In this document: piece by piece, positions 1 through 10,990 of the stretch
Numbering within the stretch: position 1 is the first letter of the stretch
How the letters are laid out: each line of letters begins with the position of its first letter
Translations under genes and position numbers: made by a program
Notes under the pieces: model-generated
Seen by the model: only the letters and a program-made list of their open reading frames with translations
Databases searched by the model: none
Told to the model about the DNA's origin: nothing
Assembly (NCBI GenBank): GCA_026874595.1
Contig: CM049316.1
Span: 36,649,339 to 36,713,338 of the forward strand
Source of the DNA: Sipunculus nudus
Taxonomy: Eukaryota; Annelida; Sipuncula; Golfingiida; Sipunculidae
DNA: 64,000 nucleotides
Direction: 5' to 3'

Positions 1-660
1 TTGTAATAAAGACATCAAATCAGTTTGCTTAAATTAAAACAAGGCCTGCTAGGAAAATTTTAATATTTTGGATGGAGGGATGAAGGTAGATACAAACTTT
101 TGTCAGTTGATATTGCGCATATCTAGGTTTATCTCTATAAGTTAGCTTTCCGTACAAATGTGAGAATGAAACGAAAAAAAACTAAAAAAAGTGCAATTTT
201 TTGGATATACATATTACTATCATCATTTGTTATCAACTTTTGTTTCTGGGCCAGTTTAAAAAGCTGACCCTTAGTACTGAAGAAATTAATACTATAAGTC
301 ATCAGAGGTTATTTTAATTTCTTCTCTCGATTGTGTGATTTTTATTTCATTCCAAACATGTTCTATAGTAGGCAGGCGTATTTACACAACACGATCTGTA
401 GCAAATGACACGTTTTTCAAGTAGGACACGCAGAATAAAACAAAATGTTCCATGAACGGATGGGCATAATTTCAATATCGAGACAAAGTGTCAGCTGGCT
501 GCATGGACTGACAGAAATATGTGCGAACATTCTTAGGTAGTATATAGATGAACCATGTGCAGTTAAAGCAACTATAGATGACTCCTGTATCAGAGCTTCC
601 ATCTGATTCCGGAAGCAATATAGGAATGTTATATGAGGACTTGATATAAATTCACAGGCG
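1..660. other. AT-rich stretch, no feature seen
   Basis: Low-complexity AT-rich DNA with stops in all frames. I see no repeat arm, SINE box or exon-like frame. Confidence 0.5.
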
Positions 661-667
661 TTAATAG

Positions 668-675
<8 letters not shown>

Positions 676-717
<42 letters not shown>
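676..717. repeat. (TA)n microsatellite
   Basis: An uninterrupted alternating AT run of 42 bp. It is the first of about fifteen such arrays in the window. Confidence 0.97.
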
Positions 718-719
<2 letters not shown>

Positions 720-1180
720 GAGATTTTACTCCGCTATCGTGGTTTGCATGGTAAAATTACATGACCAAATATACTATATTTAGATGGCTGCACTTGATTG
801 CATCACTTTCCTGGACAGTTCTACTTTAGAGCTGCGTGTTTGTAATAAAATTCGGTTCATATAACAATATTCATTCAATAATAACCATTATATCACAACA
901 CTCAACTATGCAGGGGAAAATATAGGAAGATAAAAGAAATTACAGTCTAATTGTTGGAAAATAATTGAAATTACAGATGACAATTTATTTCATAGGAAAA
1001 TATTGGATATTAAGGACCTGGCATGTGAAGACATTTTTGCTTCCTGGTTATACAGTAGTTTCTCTGACGGGACTAAGGCAAGAGGACAACTAAGCAACGA
1101 AACTGTCGGAGACTGAGTAGTCAGTCACCCCCTACCTACCAAATGACCCCTGATAATACTCCGTAGAACATTTTTTCCTC
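718..1180. other. unremarkable stretch
   Basis: AT-rich DNA between a microsatellite and the inverted-repeat element at 1183. I see nothing supportable in it. Confidence 0.4.
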
Positions 1181-1182
1181 CG

Positions 1183-1654
1183 CTTCTTATTAGGCAAATA
1201 GACCTTCACGGTAGACTCCCTAATGTCACACGAATCTGCCTCAGCGCATTATCTATGGGTATGAAGGGTAGGCGTTCACCCACGGCTAAGTGTTTGTGTG
1301 TGTTTGTATATGTGTCGGTGTCTGTATGTATGTATTTTATATGTGTATTTATTTCTGTGTTTGTTTCACAACATAACTCACGCAAACATGAAAGCAATTT
1401 CATAAAATTTTCAGGACATTTCGGGAATGGGCCAATTATGAATCCATTAGATTCTGGTGTTTATCCGACACATGTTTTGGATTCAGGAACCTCATCAAGG
1501 AATATTCAAGGCCCCATTCCCATATTGCGGAGGCTTGCATTCTTCAGAATGCAAATTTCTAATCGTTTCATTGGACCTTAGATAATGTGCTGAGTCAGTT
1601 TCGTGTGACATTAGAGAGTCTACCGCGAAGGTGTTTTCGCCCACTTATAAGAAC
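1183..1654. mobile_element. inverted-repeat element enclosing a family A repeat
   Basis: The arms 1201-1255 and 1579-1633 are inverted copies differing at about 6 of 55 positions. Weaker symmetry continues outward to 1183 and 1654. Each arm contains TAATGTCACACGAA or its complement. The 320 bp between the arms is almost entirely a copy of family A. This is either a MITE or foldback element into which family A inserted, or a family A derivative with its own long inverted termini. No target-site duplication is obvious. A 108-codon frame at 1255-1581 comes from the repeat and I do not call it a gene. Confidence 0.75.
1270..1575 (+). repeat. dispersed repeat family A, copy 1
   Basis: Family A runs in a fixed order: a GT-rich stretch, CACAACATAACTCA, an AATTTCAT segment, TTTCGGGAATGGGCCAA, TTAGATTTTGGTGTTGATCC, TCAAGGAATATTC, and a GGCGGAGGCTTGCATTC terminus. 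This copy shows all of these blocks with substitutions. From memory, similar 'CATAACTCA ... TGATCCGGAT' repeats are common in mollusc and other marine invertebrate genomes. Other copies here are at 4.7, 5.5, 47.7, 58.5 and 62.6 kb. Confidence 0.75.
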
Positions 1655-1659
1655 GCCCT

Positions 1660-2240
1660 CTGAGTCGGATTTCCACGGCTAGACACAACGCTGTAAAAAC
1701 CTCATTAACACCTAAATTTAATTAATCTGTAAATATGGAACTATTTTAAAACGTAGGCTGAAGACAGGGAATTTAGGTTTTAAACCGTGGTGGTTTCGGG
1801 AATCTTAAAACGAAGCTATAAATGAACTGTCTGACTCGTTTATCAGACACTGTTAATTTAATTATTTCATAAAATAGGCAAATCTGTTCACGCTTAGACT
1901 GTGTTTAGCGTAATTAAAATCTTATGCCAAGATGAGGTCTTAATTTGTAGTAAGCATGATGATATGGCAAAACATAACTTGTCGATATTGTTAATTAAGA
2001 GCAAAAGTCAACTTTTTCTTCACCCCGGCCTGCTTTTAATAACGTTGATCAGAATGCCAGGCCATTTCGCTATCAACGGTGGATCCAGAAATTGGGAGAT
2101 GCGGATCAACCACAGGTAGACTAATGAGAAAACCTTTAGAATAAGCTCGTCAGGTCATGAAAGGGATGAGTGTGTGGTCGTCTAGGTCGCCAAAATTGGT
2201 TTAAACATTATATATTTCGGCGGCTGAAACGAGGGGATGG
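1660..2240. other. unremarkable stretch
   Basis: I see no repeat arms or exon-like frames. The 72-codon frame at 1901-2119 has no supporting splice or promoter context. Confidence 0.35.
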
Positions 2241-2244
2241 GACA

Positions 2245-2645
2245 CCATCTATCATGAGTCCAAGTGCAATTGCGTCGGAGTCCAGGCCACGCGAGACCAA
2301 GTCCGAGTCCTTGAGGTCCGAGTCCAAGTCCACCTTCTTCAAACCTGAGTCCTTTGGAACCCGAGTCCAATTATGAGTCTGACTTCAATATTAATATCCT
2401 TAAAAACAAATTAAAAACAAATTTCAGATAACCATGTATCATTTTTAAGTTATATATCACACATTTTTTTACTATAATGGTTAATTGCATTTATAGCCCT
2501 CGGAGCTGAGCAGAAAATATACATGAATTGTTTTATATTATGTGATTTTTTTTCTATTTGAATCTATATGGACTCGGTCTTATTTCTCGAATTCTTATCT
2601 CCGAGTCCGAGAACGAGTCGGAGTCGAGGACCCTTGAGACATTCC
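2245..2645 (+). repeat. dispersed repeat family C (GAGTCC-rich), copy 1
   Basis: Two blocks of degenerate GAGTCC hexamers (2250-2375 and 2570-2635) flank an AT-rich core with TTAATATCCTTAAA near 2388. The second block is partly in the opposite orientation. An inverted relative at 47996-48345 shares the GAGTC-to-ATATCCTTAAA junction, which makes this a dispersed family and not a local satellite. Confidence 0.6.
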
Positions 2646-2660
2646 TGCCGTTGACCACAG

Positions 2661-2744
2661 CCCCCCCCCCCCCCCCCCCGGGTCTTCTACTGATGCTGGT
2701 TTAACTGACTAATGACTAATGAAATATGTCAGTCCCCCCCCCCC
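2661..2744. repeat. poly-C tracts (C19 and C11)
   Basis: There are C19 at 2661-2679 and C11 at 2734-2744, 54 bp apart. On the minus strand these are G-runs able to support G-quadruplex or triplex structures. Such tracts are prone to length error in assemblies. Confidence 0.95.
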
Positions 2745-2889
2745 TATCTTCAGGTATTGTATCTTTATCAGCTTGCCATAATTAATTTTACATGTGTAAG
2801 TCAAAGAAACTTAATTGCACCATATATGTGTGTATCTAGATTGACTAAACAATATAGCAATTGAACAATCATTAGCTGTTTTCAGAAAT

Positions 2890-3235
2890 GGATATTCATG
2901 GAAATATTTGATAATGTTTATTTTTCTGGTACAAATGAGAAATCCTTTTCCTGTAACTTCGGGGTTTGATGTTAATGTTGAACCTCTTTAGCTGACGTTT
3001 CGAAAACTCCTTTTTTGACCAGTGACACCTGATGGAGATTTGTTTTATCACAATGTTTACAAGGCCCGTTGACCACTGCTCCTGCGGGCCCTTGGTGTGC
3101 TCGGTCATACCATCGAGGAACCCCCGAAGGCGCACTCGTTTGTCAATGAAACACAGCCGTTGCGCATGGCCTTAACGTAAAGCCTGCAGAGCGCTCACCC
3201 TGGATGGGGGCCGACCGTGAAATATATCAAGGCCT
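2890..3235 (-). mobile_element. retroelement tail plus SINE family E fragment (copy 2)
   Basis: Read on the minus strand, 3225-3155 matches the non-tRNA part of the SINE at 9400-9480, including GAGCGCTCTGCAGGCTT and a GGCCGTGC-like block. The tRNA-like head is missing, so this copy is truncated. Beyond it, 2965-3060 has 'GTTTTCGAAACGTCAGC' preceded by a CATCAGGTGTCACTGG motif. That style is common at the ends of Penelope-like and related elements. A 79-codon lysine-rich minus-strand frame (2896-3135) covers this zone. I treat it as repeat-derived. Confidence 0.5.
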
Positions 3236-3239
3236 CGAC

Positions 3240-4500
3240 TTAATATTCAAACTCACAATCATCCACACACACAGACAAATATATACATATATATATATAT
3301 GTGTTTATATTTATATATATAAAACGTTCATTATCTGTACATGCTTATTTCAAATATAATAAACTTAAGTACATTGTATAAGATTAAAAATATTATGTTT
3401 ACAGTATATGTTAATTCTAAACCAGGCTTAAATATATAATATTTCAGAGTATACTCAGAAATAGAACAAAATTCTATAATTCTAATTATTAATATATATC
3501 ATTTTCAATCTGTTAATACCATTCTCTGGAAAACGAGGGGCGGCTGATGACCAGTCACCCGGTTGTAGTGATTGGTAACACTGCCGCCTTAATGAATTGA
3601 AACATAGTCGAATTGACATATGGGTCTGCAGAGACGCAGTGAAATCTACAACGACTTACGCAAAAAAAAAAAGAATTATGAGCTCTCCCCTTTTCCCGTA
3701 TGCCATCCTACATCAAAGTTTCGTGGAAATAAGTACCGTATTCTGCGTAATCCCGCTGGCACAAAAGCAACAGAAAAACATACACGGTTGAAAACATAAC
3801 CTTCTCGGCGAAGTTAATGTTATCCTATAGACCCCCTCGATGTCTCGCTGAAGACTATTCCCCAAAACTTGTTAATAGAAAATCATAAATATTTAAAAGA
3901 AAAGATAACAAAGCATGCATAAACAAAAACAAATCCCTCTTCTGTGGCATTAACACATGAAAAACCCACAAACAAGTGCAAATTCCTTCTGTTTCGTTTT
4001 TTATTCTGTATTTCCATTGTTGCCAAACATAACCATTCTATACCCAATTGGAATGCATGCCAGGGATTAGCGGGGGATAATCTTGCAGCATATGACCTAA
4101 TATGAATCAGATTGCACACCCGTACAGCGGAATCTTCATGCGGTTATATTGCTTTGCTGAACATAGCATTTCAGATCCGCAAGTCACTTTTTACCTGCGT
4201 GTTACCTTGGTGACAACATCTCTGATTTCCCATAGTTAATTAATACAAACGCGCAGAGCAAGTTGTGTAACGCGATGGATACAAGCGATATATTAACAAT
4301 GCCTGGAAGCTGTCCCTTCGGAAATCATTAGAAAGTACTCGGAGACCGCGCATACCCCCGCCCTGAAATTCTTTATCATAAGATCTGGACTATTACCAGG
4401 TTCATTATATATTCTTCGCGTGTGGCACGTTAGCGCAAGAAATATAATAATCAAATGGGTCACGGATTACAAACTTTGCCGCATGTTTACAGAGAGATTC
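3240..4500. other. AT-rich stretch with a short TA array, no gene seen
   Basis: It contains a short interrupted (TA)n near 3287-3320 and a 78-codon minus-strand frame at 3883-4119 with no exon context. The rest is unrecognised. Confidence 0.4.
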
Positions 4501-4504
4501 TTTC

Positions 4505-4510
<6 letters not shown>

Positions 4511-4569
<59 letters not shown>
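4511..4569. repeat. (TA)n microsatellite
   Basis: An uninterrupted 59-bp alternating TA run. Confidence 0.97.
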
Positions 4570-4573
<4 letters not shown>

Positions 4574-4734
4574 TTCGTGTCTGTATAAACTTTTTTACGC
4601 AACATGAAAATGCAAAGCATATAATCGATTATAAAGGAATTAACCAATAATATAATCGATTGATCCACACAATACTGATAAGTGCCATTGTGTGTATTAC
4701 TCTTGGCGAGTTATGCTTACGTGTATTATACATG

Positions 4735-5050
4735 GTATACCTTCGCAAGGAGGTTATGCTTTTACCTCCGTTCGTGTGTGTGTTTGTGCACAACATAGCT
4801 CAGTCTCATGAAATTTCCATTGCTTTGCGGGAATGGGATAAAGGAAAAATCAATTAGATTTTGCTGTGGATCCGGCACAAGATCCGGTTTCGGGGCCGTC
4901 ATCAAGGTATATCCACTAATTAACAGTCATTTGTGCACGAATGAACAAGGGCATATGGGTATAAAAGGGAAGGCAAAACCGGTTTCCGGAGCATCCCACA
5001 CTTAAGACCTCCCACATGGCGGAGGCTCGCATTCCTTAGAATGCAGATGC
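4735..5050 (+). repeat. dispersed repeat family A, copy 2
   Basis: This is the most complete copy. It opens with a small hairpin (GGAGGT 4749-4754 pairing with ACCTCC 4764-4769), followed by a GT-rich run and CACAACATAGCTCA. Then come AATTAGATTTTGCTGTGGATCCGG, here split by substitutions, and TCATCAAGG. It ends GGCGGAGGCTCGCATTCC near 5035. It gives the best view of the family's boundaries. Confidence 0.75.
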
Positions 5051-5485
5051 GTAGTTCTGTGTCAGTTCTTAGCGCTGTTAATTAGACCCATTGATTACCC
5101 GACAGTATGAAATATAATGCAACTCACATACAAACATAAATGCGTATTCAATATATAAACTCCAGATGATAAAATAACTAGCCTACAGAAGCACCATACC
5201 AAATCATATGCACAAAAACAAAAAGGTAACTAAAATAGTTTTCCATAGACATCAGGAGGTTGAACTTATTGTCTTACATAGAAGATTATAAAGACACCTT
5301 TCCAATAATTTTTTTTCGTCACACCACAAGTCAAAAATAACTGTTGATTCTCTATCTTACTAACTGCGCTGAAGGCGGTGCTGAATGAAACATTAACCGA
5401 TGGTTAGCAGTGTGCTGGAAGCTGCGACGTTCTCATTACAGTCAATAAGTAATTCCCACTGACAAACAAACCAGCGAGGTTTCTA
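5050..5485. other. unremarkable stretch
   Basis: Nothing supportable is seen between two family A copies. Confidence 0.35.
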
Positions 5486-5494
5486 GCGGGAAAA

Positions 5495-5645
5495 GATCTA
5501 ATGAAAACTTGGTTAGATTTTTGTGTTGATTTAGGAACGTCAACAAGAAATAATCACATATAGAGCTCCTTGTGCATGCAATACTGGAATATGGCCGAAT
5601 AGAGACAGCCCCATAATTGCAGAGGCATAATTCTAGTTGTTCTAC
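5495..5645 (+). repeat. dispersed repeat family A, partial copy 3
   Basis: It carries the middle and end blocks only: 'GATCTAATGAAAACTTGG', 'TTTTGTGTTGATTTAGGAAC', 'GTCAACAAGAAATAATCAC', then 'GCAGAGGC'. The 5' half is absent. It is about 450 bp downstream of copy 2 in the same orientation. Confidence 0.5.
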
Positions 5646-5649
5646 AAAA

Positions 5650-6095
5650 TAAGAAGCTGCATTTTTAACTAATATAGGCGCTCTTATCCTTTAATGAATC
5701 AGGTCAGGTAAGATTAGATCAAAAGAATATTAATCTAGCGCACAGGTTCCCCCAAAGAAATTCACCAGGGTGTCTTAAAAACAGCTATAACAAAACGACT
5801 CAGTGCGCATTCTAAATGGACCGATAGGGCCTTGTTTAAGTCTTGATACCTGTCATCACGAAAATTGCACTGCGGTGGCCGTCCATACTCTCACAAGTAT
5901 ATCTTTGCACACAAACGATAACCTTAATGTTAGACAATATGAAAGCGGAATTAATACAAAAGTACAGATGTTGTTGTACAAACAAAAGCGTATATCAAAT
6001 TTTTTTTATGGTGGCCACACATTTCCGCGCCTTTTCGGGATTAAACTGTCAATCATCTTACCATAGAAGACAGAAATTTTATAAATATGCAGGAA
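5650..6095. other. unremarkable stretch
   Basis: Overlapping short frames at 5803-6100 have no splice or start context. Nothing else is seen. Confidence 0.35.
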
Positions 6096-6100
6096 GATGA

Positions 6101-6129
6101 GTCTTCTAGTAGAGTCTTCTAGTAGAGTC
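6101..6129. repeat. 13-bp tandem duplication
   Basis: GTCTTCTAGTAGA occurs twice in tandem and is followed by a third GTC. Confidence 0.9.
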
Positions 6130-6247
6130 GCACGTACCTTCAAACATGACGAATGTATTTATTTGATCCTCTTTTGAAATACGTTACAATTGAAGCATAA
6201 CAACAGACGGAAGTTTTAAACAATATCCACCTGGAATAGCAACTATT

Positions 6248-6679
6248 ATAGTCCGTTTCATCCCTTCATGTCCACCTGTTTTTTGCTTTTAAGAAACATA
6301 ATTATTTGAAAATATGAGAAATCAGTCTACATTTTACTACATATCAGACCCACTTATGGCGGTCAAGGTCATTGGTCACATGCAAAAACAGTATCAACTG
6401 ACAGCTTTTGATTGGATGATCTCATGTAAACAATCTAAAAAGTATAATCAGCTGAAACAAAGGTGGCTACTTATAGAGGGACACATCATATCTGCCAGAT
6501 CATGGTGAAGAGCCTAAAATGTTGTGAAACATAAACAGGGGATTTATTATAAAATTCTTAATTGCCATATTAGGTTGTCACTTCCATATGTTGTTTTCTT
6601 GGAAATTATTGAAAAATATAAACTTTTAAGTAAATTATCTACAAAAAACAGGTGGACAACAGTTGGTGAAACGGACTAT
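6248..6679. mobile_element. MITE-like element with ~38-bp terminal inverted repeats
   Basis: The arms 6248-6285 and 6642-6679 are inverted copies, with matching outer 13-bp (ATAGTCCGTTTCA) and inner 17-bp (TGTCCACCTGTTTTTTG) blocks around a divergent centre. The 356 bp between them has no transposase-like frame, so a non-autonomous DNA element is the simplest reading. Frames at 6314-6508 and 6524-6775 lie in or across it and are probably incidental. Confidence 0.65.
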
Positions 6680-6779
6680 GGTATAATGAAAATGTATCTG
6701 CCATCACTTTTTCGCTATTATTATTACAAAAGTGGCCGTTATAACACCAGCTTTTACACCACTGCTCCTAAATAATGTT

Positions 6780-7300
6780 ATGATTACGAAGTGTATATTT
6801 TGGATCTGTTGTTTTCATAATATTACTAAAAAGAGGGGGCACTTGATACTGTTAATAGTTTTACCATATACTTTTTCTAATTTATCTAATGTTACATAAA
6901 ATTGATTTAACCTTTCCATAAGTTTTGTATATAGACATGTCAGTATTTTATCTATATCGCAAATCCGAGAATGTTACATGATCTATAATCCTGACATCAA
7001 TCTGTAAATGAAATTATAGTGTTTTATACTATTCAAATTTCATGTCACTTATTTGAGTGTTATCTGAACAAGACAACTTTCATGTCATTTTAGCTGCCGT
7101 TCCTGTTTCTAATATTGTCACCACAATTTCAAAAGCTGCTGCTGGGTCTTCTGTCGGGTTTACAACTTTATTATAACAACTTTTTTATTAACAACTGCAG
7201 CCGTAGGTATGTGGATTTATTGATTTATGCTCTCTCTGTAGACAGGAAAGGAACATAAGCCATCAATAACACACGTATTTGTCCAACGTTAAACCGGTGT
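6780..7300. other. unremarkable stretch
   Basis: AT-rich DNA with dense stops. Nothing recognised. Confidence 0.35.
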
Positions 7301-7301
7301 C

Positions 7302-7481
7302 ATGGCCGAGGTGAAAGGAAAAATAACAATATGTAAACATGAGGTCTATATGACATACCTTCAAGGCAACGTCCCATATGCGGCATCGTGTATCATCGTA
7401 ACGTTATGTCGTAAATACGTAACTATTTCAGCCACACGGCTCGTTCCGAAATGCATGCATACCCAAGTTGTTATGGACTGA
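7302..7481 (+). CDS. 59-codon small ORF, function unknown
   Basis: An ATG in a good initiation context (G at -3, G at +4) opens a 59-codon frame that begins MAEVKGKITICKHEVYMTYL and ends at TGA 7479-7481. It has five cysteines, several basic residues, and no signal peptide or membrane segment that I can defend. The stretch is visibly richer in G+C and less repetitive than its neighbours, which is why I list it. I do not recognise the peptide. It may be a small gene, a first exon, or chance. Confidence 0.2.
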   Translation: MAEVKGKITICKHEVYMTYLQGNVPYAASCIIVTLCRKYVTISATRLVPKCMHTQVVMD

Positions 7482-7948
7482 ATAACAAGACATTAGCTGT
7501 ACAGGCGTCAAATATTCGTGGCACGAGTCCATGGTTTAATGGTAGGGGATAGGGGTTTTTATATGAGGAGAGACCAGCCTACGGGTCACAATTATGGAGA
7601 GGATACCAGACTGCCTGGGGCAAGGCAACAGCAGCTGAAATAACACATCGCGAATTGGGAGTGTTGACTGTTAGCTTCTGGCAATACTTGACGAACGTCA
7701 GTATGGTGATTATCGGCAGTCATCAAGAAGGTGGTAATAACAGTATAATGATTAAGCTGTAGTTGATGTAGTTGTGGGCATATTTTCTAGATTCGAAATA
7801 ATATATTATATATGAATAAAAAGAAATATTTAAAAAGATTTTGTTTTTAACTTCTATAAGATAACCTGAATGTTTGGACATACTTTTTCTCTTTATTTTT
7901 CTGTGCTGTGTCTGGTTTAGTTACCCTTTGCTCCATGTGTATGTTTTC

Positions 7949-7950
<2 letters not shown>
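7482..7950. other. unique-looking, moderately GC-rich then AT-rich
   Basis: 7500-7740 is non-repetitive but has no clear frame. The rest is AT-rich. Confidence 0.3.

Positions 7951-7951
<1 letters not shown>

Positions 7952-8016
<65 letters not shown>
7952..8016. repeat. (TA)n microsatellite
   Basis: A 65-bp alternating TA run. The 'YIYIYI' frames on both strands across it are artefacts of the repeat. Confidence 0.97.
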
Positions 8017-8019
<3 letters not shown>

Positions 8020-8021
<2 letters not shown>

Positions 8022-9325
8022 GTTTTTCTCGTTCTCCCTTCAAATTTCCAGGTACCAATACCAAGGGAGGTAATATCAATGCATTGTTGATACATTTAAC
8101 CGGTTCCTAAATGGGTATAAAGAAAAATGTATATGTGTAAGTATTTACAATCCAGAATTCCCATTAACCTTAACTTTTTTTTCTGTAACGGTTAATTTAC
8201 AAGCTTAATGCACCGTGCTTTAAGCCCGCTAGCCGTGTAACTGGAACGAGGCCGTGTTGCGGCCCTATAACACCCAGTGTTTATGCTATTACAGTAAGCG
8301 AAGGTGTGTTATGAATGTAGGAAAGGGCAATTTCCTATACATAATATAAATATGATACAAGCGAATCGTATGTCATGGGGCGTTTGATAGACTTTTTGGT
8401 AAAGTGTGAAAGAACTGGTACGAAAACCACGATGAGCTAGGTCCACCTAAATATAACAGTCTGGAAAAAATATTGAAAGACTGTTGCTGTTATATCGTAA
8501 AAATTTGCTTAAGTACTTTTCTTTGTGAATTATTTTGACGCTGTTTAACAAATTTAATATATTCAATTTCCTCTAGTATATGAAACCTTAGCTTTTTTCA
8601 AAACGGTTGGAATCTAAGTTTTTAACATTACATTGGAAATTTCGTAAATATATCGTGTTCAGGATATTCCGTTTTCACCCTTGCCCTTATAAACATGTTC
8701 CAAAACACATTTTATGTTTGATTAATATTGAAAGGAAAACCTGTTATAGATAATATTAAAACGGGATTTTTTATATACGTGTAAATTTTAAAATAATCAT
8801 CTGTAAAATTATATTTTTAAGGAAAAAATTCAATCCAAAGTTTTTCCTACGCTCGATGTCAAGAGATTTTTTTTATCTACAGCTGGTATGCTAGAGCATA
8901 TTTATACACACTCTGACGAGAGACCTGAGAGCTTAATAAAACCGTGTGTTTATGTAGTTGTTTTTCTAAGTTGCATTCTTGTTTTCACTTAATAATGAAC
9001 ACATATTAATCTTTGGGGAAACGTCGATAGTATGGTAATTGTTGTGGACAGGATATATCTGATGTTATGAAGAATAGCATCTACTTTTAGGTATAACGGT
9101 AGTTATTTTAGTGGTTTCAGCGTCCCATCAAGGAAGTATAAGATATCTCTTTTATCAGTCATTTGAAGTAATTGTTCAGAATTGTGCAGGGTAAATTAAT
9201 GAACCTTAGCATAGGAATCATAGCAGCTAGTGTGAAACTATAAGGTTAATGTCTCAGGCAAGCATTTCATATTTACAAAATGTTCAATTTTGTAAGACGT
9301 TCATATCCAAAGTACGCGTATACTA
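8020..9325. other. AT-rich stretch, no gene seen
   Basis: Short GC-rich patch near 8215-8280. Otherwise there are dense stops and no repeat arms that I can pair. Confidence 0.4.
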
Positions 9326-9329
9326 AGCC

Positions 9330-9492
9330 TGCTCCTGTGGCTCATGGGTAGAGCACAGGACTCAAAGCCGGGAGATCGTGAGCTTGAATCTCAGCCGAGG
9401 CGGTGAGATTTTTCATGACGGCCCCAACCAAGGATGAGCGCTCTGCAGGCTTAATGAAAAGGCCGTGCCCAACGGCCCTGTTCCACTTAAAC
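9330..9492 (+). mobile_element. tRNA-derived SINE (family E, copy 1)
   Basis: A tRNA-like head carries an A-box-like TGGCTCATGGGTAGAG at 9339-9354 and a B-box-like GCTTGAATCTC at 9383-9393, at pol III promoter spacing. The body that follows (GAGCGCTCTGCAGGCTT near 9437) recurs at 3155-3225 on the other strand. The head does not fold as a good cloverleaf and is fused to a dispersed body, so this is a SINE and not a tRNA gene. Confidence 0.75.
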
Positions 9493-9499
9493 TCAGATA

Positions 9500-9710
9500 A
9501 CGACCGGTATAGTTTATTTAAATGACCAGGGACTTGATGAAATTATTGATTTCGTCATCGAGTTTTTATCAGTACAGTTCTCGATGTTAAATGTTATGCC
9601 ACACTGACATCTCGAGAGCTGGTTTATGAGGTCAGAGTGGAAAATGGCCGCTAGTACGGAACGGTGAATGTTTGTATACGACCTTCCTATACTTTGGAAC
9701 TAATGGTTTT
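9500..9710. other. unremarkable stretch
   Basis: It contains a short imperfect palindrome around 'TTGATGAAATTATTGATT' near 9535. Otherwise nothing is seen. Confidence 0.3.
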
Positions 9711-9714
9711 TCCC

Positions 9715-10020
9715 TCACTTTAAACTCTCTTGTGTATCATTAGTGTTGACGCCACCAACAGCAAGGCCGTATGTGTCAACAATGACAATAATACCATATC
9801 CTCCCTTGTTGAATCGTTTGTAGCTCCACAGGGCTCTTAAATGCATCCCCCGAGTCACATTTAAGGAGATGGTTCTCCTAAAGTAAACAAGTATGACCGC
9901 TTGCTGAGAGATGCTATTGACGCCTGTCTTGGGCGGCAAGGCGTCATTTACAGCTAAACATTGAGCCTTGGATACATCCGCCCGGAACCTGTTCGTGACA
10001 CCATGTAAACACTCCCATGT
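9715..10020 (-). CDS. exon-like open frame, function unknown
   Basis: On the minus strand the frame stays open for about 100 codons, from just after a TAA near 10021 to a TGA near 9715. The product reads like real protein, including GVTNRFRADVSKAQCLAVND and GYGIIVIVDTYGLAVGGV, with mixed charged and hydrophobic residues. There is no ATG near its 5' end, so it would be an internal or terminal exon, or a repeat-derived relic. No strong polypyrimidine acceptor is visible. I do not recognise the family. Confidence 0.3.
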   Translation of the reverse strand, partial: TWECLHGVTNRFRADVSKAQCLAVNDALPPKTGVNSISQQAVILVYFRRTISLNVTRGMHLRALWSYKRFNKGGYGIIVIVDTYGLAVGGVNTNDTQESLK

Positions 10021-10093
10021 TTACCCTGGATGCACCATTAGCTTGACGTCCATTTCCTTACATAATACTGTTAGTACATGCTGGTTAAGACAT

Positions 10094-10129
<36 letters not shown>

Positions 10130-10137
10130 TAATAATT
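10094..10137. repeat. (AAT)n microsatellite
   Basis: A near-perfect ATA/AAT trinucleotide run of about 44 bp. Confidence 0.95.
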
Positions 10138-10139
10138 TT

Positions 10140-10790
10140 AATAATACAAGTAAGAATTATTTAAATTTTGTAAAGCGTGAAATCCATAAAATAAATAGAT
10201 GTAACTTTCCTAGATACATAAATACACATAATTCAGTACTATACTATGACGTGACATAAAACCCGTAAAATTAACAGATATATTGATACGTATTTATATT
10301 TTTATATTTATTTCAACAAAATGTCTTCATCTATATCCACACTAAATTTATAAAAATAACTGCTTTGAAATGGAATTAAATATGTTTTGCTGCTAGCGAC
10401 GAGTGTTTTCCATATGTGGTTTATGGTATGATTATATAGACAGTAAACTTACACAGTTCATGACTATCTATATTTATATATTTATGGACTAATTGATGCA
10501 GTTATATATTTATGGACTCACATTAAATATATCAATATATTTATGGACACACATAACTTTCCAGATCGCACATAAGTATACCTTTTTCCATTTAGCATTG
10601 GTTAGGACATTCAAAAGCAGTTATATATTAAGCAAAATTTTTATTTAATTTGATAAAGCTTGTTAGCTAAGAGACACGGGCTCTTAATCTACATTTCAGT
10701 GACAGAACCAGTATGCAACGTGCTGTAAAATTTTGAAATGCCGTGCTAGTCTGTTACTTACAAAAGTAATGTAAATTATTGACAACTTTT
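10140..10790. repeat. AT-rich stretch with three diverged ~30-bp units
   Basis: ATATATTTATGGAC recurs near 10477, 10503 and 10535, suggesting a short degenerate tandem array at 10470-10552. The rest is AT-rich and unrecognised. Confidence 0.5.
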
Positions 10791-10794
10791 GAAA

Positions 10795-10990
10795 AAGACT
10801 AGCTGTGTGTAGGTTCTTGTACACAAGCTTTCGGTGGTCGTCCCCCTTCCTCAGGTCTAAAAATGTAACGTGCTGGTGCCCATTTCGTGGTTACATATAT
10901 GATTAACCATCAAATAGAGTTTGTCAGGCCTGGTTTCTGTCGTGTGTACAGGAATTCCCCAATGTCTCATATGCACAGTCTGAACGACGA
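10795..10990 (-). repeat. possible retroelement terminal segment
   Basis: On the minus strand the segment reads CCTGAGGAAGGGGGACGACC followed by ACCGAAAGCTTGTGTACAAG. This 'CTGA(N)GA ... GAAA' layout resembles ends of Penelope-like elements, where hammerhead ribozyme cores are known. The flanking helices are not convincing here, so I do not call a ribozyme. Confidence 0.25.

Noticed and set aside
9332-9405. A functional tRNA gene.
   Set aside because: The boxes are present but the arms do not pair as a cloverleaf, and the sequence is fused to a body found elsewhere in the window.
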